5,292 nucleotides of DNA from Candidatus Saccharimonadia bacterium. Lineage in GTDB: Bacteria > Patescibacteriota > Saccharimonadia > Saccharimonadales > SZUA-47. Shown here piece after piece: positions 1-5,292 of the stretch (its first letter is position 1; every line of letters starts with the position of its first letter). Location: the NCBI GenBank assembly GCA_938050265.1, contig CALLJT010000011.1, forward strand, positions 1 to 5,292. Direction: 5' to 3'. Below the pieces are notes generated by a model. The model searched no databases and was not told the origin of the DNA. It was given only the letters and a program-made list of their open reading frames with translations. Both the position numbers and the translations under genes were made by a program.

Positions 1-1042
1 CTGACGTGGGCTGGGGTGCTGGAACTGGTGCAGATATTTGATGATCTGTAGCAGGGCTAGAATCGGGGCGTGAACCTATGCCGTCTGTCGGAGCGTTTTT
101 CGATGTCCTTCTACCTACGCGGGTATCTCTAGCCATGTCTAAGACTCTCTGTTGCCATGTGGAAGTCGAAACATGAGATCCTTCTTCGTGTAGCGTACTG
201 CCAGAGGTGCCATCCATACGACTTAACGGCGTAGCGGGGTCGGTAGGTGCTGTGTGTGGGTCTATGCTGAAAGGATCAAGCGTTACGGGATCTTCTGCCC
301 GTGATGCTGGCGGAGCAGGTGCTGGTGGTGTTACGGCACCTGTTTCTTGTGATGGCGGCGGTGCCAGAGGGGCTACAGCTGCTGGTATCGGCGCAGCAGG
401 TTCTGCCCGTGGTGGTGGAGGGACAACGGCTGCCCGTGGTGGTGGAGGGGTTGTGGCTGCGTGCGGGGGTAATGGTTCGGGGCTGCTGCGTGCGGCGAGG
501 AGTCTAGGCTGTCTTCCGCCTCCCCTATTCACCTTAGTATACTTCTCTGGAGGTGGTGCGGTTGCTAAGCCAACGCGTGAAGCTGTGATATTTTCCGCTG
601 GCTGACCATGACTCATTGGAGCGGTGCCTGTGGCAGCAGTCCTTGCGATAAACTGAGCTACTAGGTCAGTTGATGACGAGGCATGTGCACTGATCCGGTC
701 AAGAACGCGTTGTGCTCCCGCAGGAACAGTGTCAACAGACCCAGGTACATATTGGTGCTGATTTGGGCTTGGTGGGGTGGGGGCTGGGACGGGTGCTACC
801 GGTGGAGTGGTGGTCTCTGTGCTCGGGGCAGGATTACCGGCGTTGCCAGTAGCTTCAGTAGCACGATTGGCGACAGGGTCGTCTGGGTCGCTGGGGCGCT
901 GATCTTGGTCTGCTTCATTATTGTTCTGACGGTCTGCACTCATGCCTAGATATACGTTAATGAGGTCTTTTGGGTCGTATTGGGGTTCTCCGTTTGCTGA
1001 TGTGTTGCCAGCATCAAATAGCTGTAGTTGTTCAGTAGTCAT
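1..1042 (-). CDS. Proline/alanine-rich protein of unknown function, 3' end outside window
   Basis: I do not recognise this gene. It begins MTTEQLQLFDAG and is open for 347 codons to the window edge, so it is partial at its C-terminus. The start is well supported: a perfect AAGGAGG lies 4 bases before the ATG, and that ATG overlaps the TGA of the preceding gene (ATGA). Residues 1-35 look folded (YDPKDLINVYLGM). Residues 36-100 are an acidic then Pro/Thr-rich linker. Residues 107-140 could be helical (AQRVLDRISAH, DLVAQFIARTAAT). Residues 160-250 are very rich in Pro and Ala, with a repeated PPPPRA. Residues 295-312 (STWQQRVLDMARDTRVGRR) are basic and possibly helical. There is no signal peptide, membrane segment or cysteine in the visible part. 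It reads as a long flexible, mostly disordered chain. It is the third gene of the operon and probably translated by coupling to gene 2. That it is a real gene is highly likely; its function is unknown. Confidence 0.88.
   Translation of the reverse strand, partial: MTTEQLQLFDAGNTSANGEPQYDPKDLINVYLGMSADRQNNNEADQDQRPSDPDDPVANRATEATGNAGNPAPSTETTTPPVAPVPAPTPPSPNQHQYVPGSVDTVPAGAQRVLDRISAHASSSTDLVAQFIARTAATGTAPMSHGQPAENITASRVGLATAPPPEKYTKVNRGGGRQPRLLAARSSPEPLPPHAATTPPPPRAAVVPPPPRAEPAAPIPAAVAPLAPPPSQETGAVTPPAPAPPASRAEDPVTLDPFSIDPHTAPTDPATPLSRMDGTSGSTLHEEGSHVSTSTWQQRVLDMARDTRVGRRTSKNAPTDGIGSRPDSSPATDHQISAPVPAPQPTS
403..449. repeat. Tandem repeat of 27-bp period coding for Pro-rich repeats
   Basis: A 20-base stretch at 403-422 recurs identically at 430-449, a period of 27 bp or nine codons. 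On the minus strand each copy encodes PPPPRA within the Pro/Ala-rich protein. A diverged relative of its end (TTCTGCCCGTG) also occurs at 293-303. The exact codon identity points to recent local duplication and possible length variation between strains. Confidence 0.7.
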
Positions 1043-1422
1043 GATGCCTCCTTGTCTGAGTAATCGGCTGCGCGCTGCGCATTGTAGACGGCGAGTCGGC
1101 TGTCTGACGCTGCTTGTCTACCTGCAAGCTCGTCGGCGATGTCGAGCATAGTGAGCGCGAGCATCTCGGGGTAGTCAGGTAGCTGAGCCTCTACCCAGTC
1201 GAGTATGGTGTCCGTAGGATCATTGTTGTCGCGCATTGTTTGCAGCTGATCTATCTGGTCGTCCGACAGGAAACTGTTGAGCGCGAGGATGATTTTTTCA
1301 TCAGCTGCACGTGCTATCTCCGCAAACAATTGGTCTTGTACGGTCGGCGGCGCAGCGTCTAGGTTCAAAGCCTGGAGTATGTCCTGTTTTAAGTTGGGGT
1401 GGGATTGTAGTGGGTTGCTCAT
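1039..1422 (-). CDS. Small acidic helical protein, DUF5663-like
   Basis: This is a 127-residue protein starting MSNPLQSHPNLKQDIL. The start is supported by AAGGA placed 6 bases before the ATG. It appears all-helical and soluble, with no signal peptide, membrane segment or cysteine. By my count it has about 23 Asp/Glu against 8 Lys/Arg, a net charge near -15. The layout LNLDAAPPTVQDQLFAEI, then IILALNSFLSDDQIDQL, then ILDWVEAQLPDYPEML, recalls the short DUF5663-type family that I associate with CPR/Saccharibacteria proteins: two helices, a 'LS(D/E)(D/E)Q' turn, then a 'flkek-P-df' helix. This is a pattern from memory without alignment, and that family has no known function. It sits 35 bp after the 843-residue gene, and its TGA overlaps the next ATG by 4 bases, so the three genes are probably co-transcribed. 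Its charge makes it a plausible partner for the Lys-rich part of its upstream neighbour, which is inference only. Confidence 0.85.
   Translation of the reverse strand: MSNPLQSHPNLKQDILQALNLDAAPPTVQDQLFAEIARAADEKIILALNSFLSDDQIDQLQTMRDNNDPTDTILDWVEAQLPDYPEMLALTMLDIADELAGRQAASDSRLAVYNAQRAADYSDKEAS
1047..1053 (-). promoter_or_regulatory. Strong Shine-Dalgarno for the Pro/Ala-rich gene
   Basis: AAGGAGG on the minus strand, 4 bases before the ATG at 1042. It lies inside the coding sequence of gene 2, whose stop codon overlaps that ATG. It fixes the start of gene 3 against the later in-frame ATG at codon 34, which has no such site. It is the strongest ribosome binding site in the window. Confidence 0.8.
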
Positions 1423-1428
1423 GGTGTG

Positions 1429-1433
1429 TCCTT
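1429..1433 (-). promoter_or_regulatory. Shine-Dalgarno for the small acidic gene
   Basis: AAGGA on the minus strand, 6 bases before the ATG at 1422, at near-ideal spacing. It lies in the 35-bp gap after the 843-residue gene and confirms independent translation initiation of gene 2. Confidence 0.7.
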
Positions 1434-1440
1434 ATAGTGT

Positions 1441-1450
1441 AGTATATACT
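1441..1450. repeat. 10-bp palindrome in the gap between operon genes 1 and 2
   Basis: AGTATATACT is a perfect palindrome 8 bp before the Shine-Dalgarno of gene 2. It includes TATACT on the minus strand, which resembles a -10, but I see no -35 at the right distance. There is no loop and no U-run, so it is not a terminator. Role unknown. Confidence 0.3.
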
Positions 1451-1457
1451 TTTTGTT

Positions 1458-3989
1458 TTATGCAGCTTGCAGTGTCCCTGCGTCACTGAGGGTTTGAGTA
1501 AACTCGTCTAGTAGGGCTTGTGCTTCTGGTGTGAAGGACACGACGCCCTGCTGGTCTAGTATGCCGTATTGGCCGGCGTACGGACCGATGTCTATCTTGT
1601 ATGTTTCATACATCGCGCCGCTGTCTGGATTGTAGAGCATTTCGTTCGGGTTAATACCGTTGTCGATGATGTAACGGTATGCGTCACAGGCTTGCTGCGG
1701 ACTGTAGTCATGGCCCTGTAGGTTGACGACTTCATCGGCGATGTTCGTTATGCCGTCGCCTGGGTCGATCACGGTGGCTAAGTCTGGCGCCGTTTCTGGC
1801 GTGGCTGCTGTATCGACGCTTAGATCAAGGTTTGCGTCAATCCCGTCGATTAGTTTAAGCACTGGCTGCTCAGGAAGGTTAATATCTGTCGGTATTTCTG
1901 GCAGCTCGAGCGCACCTATGTCCCAGTGGTCCGGCCAGCTTGGGATGTCGGTGTTACACACGACGCTTTCGTGTATCTGTGCGACAGCGTCCGCCAGGCT
2001 GCCGTCGGGGAGTGTGACAGTCGGTATGGTGTTGCGTGTGATATCTATATCAAACGGAAAGTTCGGTTTCGGTATGTCAATATCAATATTTGGGAGGTTG
2101 AGCGGTTCACGGCTTATGTTGATATCTATGTCAATGCCTGGTATGCCGATACGCTTTGCACCTGCTATGATCGAGTCTGCGTTGAACCCGGCAACAGCAG
2201 ATAGGCCTGCGATACTTGCGATGTTTTCACGGCGGGAGCGGTTCGCTCGGACTTCACTGGTGGCGTGCTGCTCCGTGTGGTCAGTATGCTGGAACCGGTC
2301 ACGGTAGCCGGCATCGTCACCCTGTGCGAGGTTGTAGTTGCCACTCGGGTCGTACATGAGATCATACTGCAGTTTGATTGCTGCAATCTGGCGATCTGTT
2401 TCTGTCTCGCGTGCAGCTATACCGGCTTCGGTGGCTGCAAGGTTCCTGTTGATAAAGTCACCAGACCTTCGACCGGCGTTTCGTGCAACGTAGCCTGAGC
2501 CAGCACCGAACACAGCAGTACCTGCTCCACCAAGTCCCAGTGCTCCGGCGGCAAGTCCACCGGTAAGTCCAATGGCAGCACCGCCGGTAGCGACTGCCAA
2601 ACCTTTAGCGACTGGGCCACGCCTCGACCACTGTTCGGTGACCCACCTATATGTAGCTGCACGACGTGTTGTGTCCGCTTGATCTCGGTTGACGTCACCT
2701 CTGGCGCCTATTTGGTAGTCTTGGATACGGGAGTTGAGGGCACGTATTTCTAGAGCGTGCCCATAGAAACCAACGGCTTGTCTCATCTGAATGTGCGCCT
2801 GGCTTTTCACGTCAACGCCCCGTAGTTTGTACTCTGCGTCTATGGTGGCGCCTGCGTACATCGCGGCTTCTTCGTTGCTGCGGTCGAGAGTGAGCTTCGC
2901 AGCAGCGATCTGGTTGTCGAGGTTGTCGTGCTGACCGACGCCACCTCTGTTTGGTGCGTTCGTTATAAATGATTTGGCGCGTCGCAAAAACCTACGAGTA
3001 CGACCACCTGTTTCTTCAAGTTGGCGACCAATATGGCCGTTTTCCTGCGTCGCGATAAGTCGAGCGTACTCGTCCATAGCTTGTTCCCTGCGTTGTTCTG
3101 CCGCTTCGAGGTCATGTCGGAGTGTGTCGTATTGGTTTTGTTGTCGTTCGCGCTCAAGGTTTGCCTGTAGTTTCTCTGCTTCTGGGTCGCGAGGTGCAGG
3201 TTCAGGCGCTGGAGCTGCTGCTTCGGTCGGGGGGGTTACGGGCGGCCGTGCTGGTGGTTGCGTAGGGGACGAGGGGCGTGCGGGTGGATTTTCACCAGGT
3301 GTAGCCGCTGGGGTTGCTGGGTCTGCTGGGTCTGTCGGGTCTGTTTCGGTAGGTGCGGTAGTGGGGCTGGCTAGTTTATCCTCGAGTTCAGCAACTCGCT
3401 TTTTAAGATCGTTGATCTTTTTCTTGGCCTTTTTGGCTTTCTTCTTGGCCTTTTTCCCGCCTCCGGTATTAATGGTGAAGTTGTTTTTGTTTATCGCCTG
3501 TACATCGCCTTTGACACCCGTGCTGCCTTCTGATTTTGATTTATTCTTATTCTTGCCACTCTTTGCTGTTGCCTTTGAGTCACTCTCGCCGCCTTCAGCT
3601 GCAGCTAAAGCTGTGCTATCAGCTGTAGATGAACTTTGTTCTTTGGATTTTGACGTTGCTTTACGTACTCGCTTGCGGGCTTTTTTCGTAGTCGAAGTGT
3701 CCGCTTCCGTACTTGGAGAGGCTGGGGCTCCATAGAAACTGTCCGAGTCGTCTAGACTATCGTCCGCACTGGAACTACCTATGGGGCCGAGTTCTGGGCC
3801 TCTGTTTTCAGGATTGTAGGGGTCGTAGCCTCTTGCAACTAACATTTCTTCGGCAGATATGTGGTCTTTTTTTCCGTCTTCACGGATACCGTACGTATGA
3901 TTTGCACCGTTACTGTACTCTATGTTGATGTAATCAACATGCGTGTTGTTCAATGGGTTATGTGGGTATCGGTCTGGTGATGTAGTCAT
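1458..3989 (-). CDS. Large modular coiled-coil protein with glycine-zipper segment, unknown function
   Basis: An 843-residue protein I cannot assign. The ATG is the only possible start: an in-frame TAA lies 8 codons upstream with no ATG, GTG or TTG between. The Shine-Dalgarno is weak (AAGG, 11 bases away). Modules in order: residues 15-70, a small domain (HVDYINIEYSNG, ARGYDPYNPENRGPELGPI); 71-160, a Ser/Asp- then Lys-rich linker (KKARKRVRK); 178-206, a coiled coil; 207-268, a Pro/Thr-rich hinge; 268-455, mostly helical, charged; 460-502, a Gly/Ala-rich hydrophobic segment able to enter a membrane; 505-545, helical; 588-610, mildly hydrophobic; 617-651, an IDIDI repeat; 655-843, a Pro/Asp-rich, acidic C-terminal region. 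The only two cysteines are C678 and C768. There is no N-terminal signal peptide. As first gene of the operon behind a strong promoter it is probably well expressed. An envelope-associated scaffold or a secreted effector-like protein are possible readings; neither is shown. Confidence 0.9.
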   Translation of the reverse strand: MTTSPDRYPHNPLNNTHVDYINIEYSNGANHTYGIREDGKKDHISAEEMLVARGYDPYNPENRGPELGPIGSSSADDSLDDSDSFYGAPASPSTEADTSTTKKARKRVRKATSKSKEQSSSTADSTALAAAEGGESDSKATAKSGKNKNKSKSEGSTGVKGDVQAINKNNFTINTGGGKKAKKKAKKAKKKINDLKKRVAELEDKLASPTTAPTETDPTDPADPATPAATPGENPPARPSSPTQPPARPPVTPPTEAAAPAPEPAPRDPEAEKLQANLERERQQNQYDTLRHDLEAAEQRREQAMDEYARLIATQENGHIGRQLEETGGRTRRFLRRAKSFITNAPNRGGVGQHDNLDNQIAAAKLTLDRSNEEAAMYAGATIDAEYKLRGVDVKSQAHIQMRQAVGFYGHALEIRALNSRIQDYQIGARGDVNRDQADTTRRAATYRWVTEQWSRRGPVAKGLAVATGGAAIGLTGGLAAGALGLGGAGTAVFGAGSGYVARNAGRRSGDFINRNLAATEAGIAARETETDRQIAAIKLQYDLMYDPSGNYNLAQGDDAGYRDRFQHTDHTEQHATSEVRANRSRRENIASIAGLSAVAGFNADSIIAGAKRIGIPGIDIDINISREPLNLPNIDIDIPKPNFPFDIDITRNTIPTVTLPDGSLADAVAQIHESVVCNTDIPSWPDHWDIGALELPEIPTDINLPEQPVLKLIDGIDANLDLSVDTAATPETAPDLATVIDPGDGITNIADEVVNLQGHDYSPQQACDAYRYIIDNGINPNEMLYNPDSGAMYETYKIDIGPYAGQYGILDQQGVVSFTPEAQALLDEFTQTLSDAGTLQAA
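3421..3455. repeat. Short 21-bp period repeat coding for Lys/Ala heptads
   Basis: TTCTTGGCCTTTTT at 3421-3434 recurs at 3442-3455, exactly 21 bp or seven codons apart. On the minus strand it encodes the Lys/Ala half of the coiled coil (residues 179-191 of the 843-residue protein). The 21-bp period equals one coiled-coil heptad, so expansion by duplication would keep the heptad phase. Confidence 0.55.
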
Positions 3990-4067
3990 GATGTTACTGA
4001 CCTTGTGCGCTTATAGATCTATTTTTTGTGATTTTTGTTTTGAGATAGTTACGGTTTAACTTTCCAT

Positions 4068-4096
4068 ATATTAACAAATATTTGTGCTTATGTCAA
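4068..4096 (-). promoter_or_regulatory. Sigma70-type promoter for the three-gene minus-strand operon
   Basis: Read on the minus strand, TTGACA (4096-4091) is a perfect -35. It is followed by exactly 17 bp and TAATAT (4073-4068), which matches four of six bases of TATAAT. Transcription would start near 4061, giving a leader of about 72 nt before the ATG at 3989. That leader is A-rich and looks unstructured apart from a 10-bp palindrome, ATAGATCTAT (4013-4022). Spacing and orientation fit the 843-residue gene. No start site has been mapped, so this is a prediction from consensus. Confidence 0.72.
4074..4085. promoter_or_regulatory. Perfect 12-bp palindrome inside the promoter spacer, candidate operator
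   Basis: ACAAATATTTGT is its own reverse complement. It starts directly next to the minus-strand -10 element (4068-4073) and lies wholly within the 17-bp spacer, a classic place for a repressor dimer or a MerR-type activator to act. It is short and AT-rich, so chance is possible. No regulator gene is visible in the window. Confidence 0.35.
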
Positions 4097-4108
4097 TATC
4101 AATGTGAA

Positions 4109-4125
4109 CAAGCTTTGAAAACTTG
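4109..4125. promoter_or_regulatory. 17-bp near-palindrome upstream of the operon -35, candidate regulator site
   Basis: CAAGCTTTGAAAACTTG consists of two 8-base arms around a central G with one mismatched pair (CAAGCTTT against CAAGTTTT). It lies 12 bp upstream of the minus-strand -35, where an activator could bind, and 40 bp before the tsaD ATG, so it could also affect tsaD. It could be incidental. Confidence 0.3.
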
Positions 4126-4165
4126 CTGGCATGAGGTCTGTTGGGTTGGTACAGTAGTGAGCAGA

Positions 4166-5292
4166 ATGATTGTACTAGGGATAGAGACGAGTTGTGATGA
4201 GACTGCTGTTGGAGTGGTCGAGATCGACGAGCAGACCGGTGAGCTGACGCTGCTGAGTAACGCAGTGTTTAGTAGTATGGATCTGCATGTGGCATACGGG
4301 GGTATCGTGCCTGAGATCGCGGCACGGTCGCATATCGAGGCGATGATGCCAGTGGTCGAAGAGGCACTGCGAGGCGCTGCAGCCGCAGGCGTATCAAAAC
4401 TGAAGACTCAAACCTCTTCTGACCTCTGGGGTCAGGTAGATGCAATTTCTGTTACTTATGGGCCGGGGCTGAGTGGCAGTCTGCTTGTGGGCGTCATGAC
4501 TGCACGGACGCTGGCGATCGTACATGACAAGCCTCTGTATGGGGTGAACCATGTCGAGGCGCATGTGTATGCTAATTTCCTGACTAGAACTAAAACTGGA
4601 ACCGACAAAGACCAGACTGAGTCGAAGCCCTCAACCCTCACCCCCCGCCCCTACGCTCTCCTCCCTGCCCAGCCTGAGTTCCCGCTGCTTGCTCTGATTG
4701 TCAGCGGCAAGCATTCGCAGCTGGCGTTGTTCCGTGGGCATCATGACTACGAGCTACTGGGGCAAACGTATGATGACGCTGTCGGTGAAGCGTTCGACAA
4801 GGTAGCCAAGCTGCTGGGTCTTCCCTACCCTGGCGGTCCGAGTGTCAGTAAGCGCGCGAGTAGCGGTGACCCTGAGCGGTATGCACTGCCGAAGCCGCGC
4901 GTGCGACATGGGTCCAAAAATCAGAAAACCGGCAAAGGAAACCAGGGTGGCTTACAGAACTATGATTTTAGTTACAGTGGGCTTAAGACAGCCGTTCTAA
5001 GGCTCGCACAGCGGGAAATCGGTGAAGACTTCACGTATCCGTCGTTCAAGGTCGCAGAGCGGCTCTCTGAGCGCCAGAAAGACGATATAGCAGCCAGTTT
5101 CCAGCGCGTTGCTATAGAGATGCTCGTCGACAAGACAGTGCTGGCGTATCAGGAGTACTCCCCTGCCTCGGTTGTGATTGCTGGAGGTGTAGCCGCGAGC
5201 CGCGAGCTACGTCGTCAGCTGGACGAGCGGATTGAGATTGCTATCGCCTACCCTGACCAGCGGCTGTGTACCGACAACGGCGCGATGATCGC
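4166..5292 (+). CDS. tsaD: tRNA N6-adenosine threonylcarbamoyltransferase TsaD, 3' end outside window
   Basis: TsaD (Kae1/Qri7/YgjD family) transfers threonylcarbamoyl from threonylcarbamoyl-AMP, made by TsaC/Sua5, to A37 of ANN-decoding tRNAs in the cytoplasm, working with TsaB and TsaE in bacteria. The first 375 codons are present; about 25-35 C-terminal residues are outside. Family motifs are clear: MIVLGIETSCDET at the N-terminus; GPGLSGSLLVG (99-109); NHVEAH, with metal ligands H129 and H133; DDAVGEAFDKVAKLLGLPYPGGP (203-225); DFSYSGLKTAV (267-277); VIAGGVAASRELR (337-349); and CTDNGAMI with metal ligand D370. The usual SGGHTQL is SGKHSQL here (180-186). Three loop insertions relative to E. 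coli TsaD make it longer than the usual ~340 residues. The ATG was chosen because family members begin exactly there; an in-frame GTG three codons upstream is possible. No clear Shine-Dalgarno is visible. Identification is secure; sequence style suggests Saccharibacteria. Confidence 0.97.
   Translation, partial: MIVLGIETSCDETAVGVVEIDEQTGELTLLSNAVFSSMDLHVAYGGIVPEIAARSHIEAMMPVVEEALRGAAAAGVSKLKTQTSSDLWGQVDAISVTYGPGLSGSLLVGVMTARTLAIVHDKPLYGVNHVEAHVYANFLTRTKTGTDKDQTESKPSTLTPRPYALLPAQPEFPLLALIVSGKHSQLALFRGHHDYELLGQTYDDAVGEAFDKVAKLLGLPYPGGPSVSKRASSGDPERYALPKPRVRHGSKNQKTGKGNQGGLQNYDFSYSGLKTAVLRLAQREIGEDFTYPSFKVAERLSERQKDDIAASFQRVAIEMLVDKTVLAYQEYSPASVVIAGGVAASRELRRQLDERIEIAIAYPDQRLCTDNGAMI

Noticed and set aside
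207..605. Open plus-strand frame coding a Gly/Ala-rich 132-residue peptide
   Set aside because: It is the antisense of the Pro/Ala-rich gene: GGT/GGC runs oppose Pro/Ala codons. It has no Shine-Dalgarno and no sensible domain.
460..940. CRISPR or other dispersed repeat array in the GC-rich left region
   Set aside because: The repeated GGTGG-type words reflect Pro/Ala codons on the opposite strand; there are no evenly spaced repeats with unique spacers.
1423..1457. Terminator between the first two operon genes
   Set aside because: The palindrome AGTATATACT has no loop or GC stem and no U-run follows on the minus strand, so transcription probably continues.
2052..2080. Internal promoter from the TTGACA copy inside the IDIDI coding region
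   Set aside because: No -10-like hexamer occurs at 16-18 bp on the minus strand; CCGTTT lies at the 17-bp position.
1723..2307. Plus-strand frame of 194 codons, MTTSSAMFVMPSPG start
   Set aside because: It lies wholly opposite the C-terminal part of the 843-residue gene. Its Ser/Met-rich composition is unlike a real protein, and the minus gene has promoter and operon context.
2974..3735. Long plus-strand frame of 253 codons
   Set aside because: It is antisense to the Lys- and Pro-rich part of the 843-residue gene. Its Ser/Phe/Leu- and Gly-rich composition is what those codons give on the other strand, and no ribosome binding site precedes it.
4071..4099. Possible plus-strand promoter for tsaD, TTAACA with 17-bp spacing to CAATAT
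   Set aside because: The -10 matches only three of six consensus bases, and the match comes from AT-rich sequence overlapping the better minus-strand promoter. A possible TACAGT at 4150-4155 has no suitable -35.

Overview
The window looks like chromosomal DNA of a Patescibacteria (CPR) bacterium, most likely Candidatus Saccharibacteria (TM7). The best evidence is the partial TsaD at the right. Beyond the universal core motifs, its C-terminal half (segments such as SGLKTAVLRLAQ, ERLSERQKDDIAASFQRVA and VIAGGVAASRELRRQL) matches my memory of Saccharibacteria TsaD. The small acidic protein in the middle also recalls a DUF5663-like family that I associate with CPR genomes. Both are recollections of family patterns, not database results. 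UGA acts as a normal stop here, which argues against the UGA-recoding CPR lineages (Gracilibacteria, Absconditabacteria).

Layout: two divergent units are separated by a 176-bp AT-rich spacer (3990-4165). To the left, on the minus strand, is an apparent three-gene operon. It starts with an 843-residue modular protein (3989 to 1458), followed after 35 bp by a 127-residue, very acidic helical protein (1422 to 1039). A 4-base ATGA overlap then leads into a proline/alanine-rich protein that starts at 1042 and leaves the window at base 1. This last gene stays open for 347 codons and is the true coding content of the first kilobase; the plus-strand frames there are its shadows. To the right, on the plus strand, is tsaD (4166 to beyond 5292), missing only its C-terminus.

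The spacer contains a strong sigma70-type promoter for the minus operon: TTGACA, 17 bp, TAATAT. A perfect 12-bp palindrome fills much of the -35/-10 spacer, and a 17-bp near-palindrome lies just upstream of the -35. This suggests the operon is regulated. No convincing tsaD promoter or Shine-Dalgarno was found.

Function: tsaD is housekeeping (tRNA t6A37 modification). The three operon genes cannot be named. The first is long and modular: an N-terminal domain, a basic linker, a four-heptad Lys/Ala coiled coil, a Pro-rich hinge, a helical region, a glycine-zipper hydrophobic segment, an IDIDI repeat and a C-terminal domain. The second is strongly acidic and the third is a long disordered-looking Pro/Ala chain. 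Their coupling suggests a shared envelope or scaffold structure, but that is inference. None shows a recognisable signal peptide in the visible sequence. No RNA genes, mobile elements, CRISPR arrays or clear terminators were seen.
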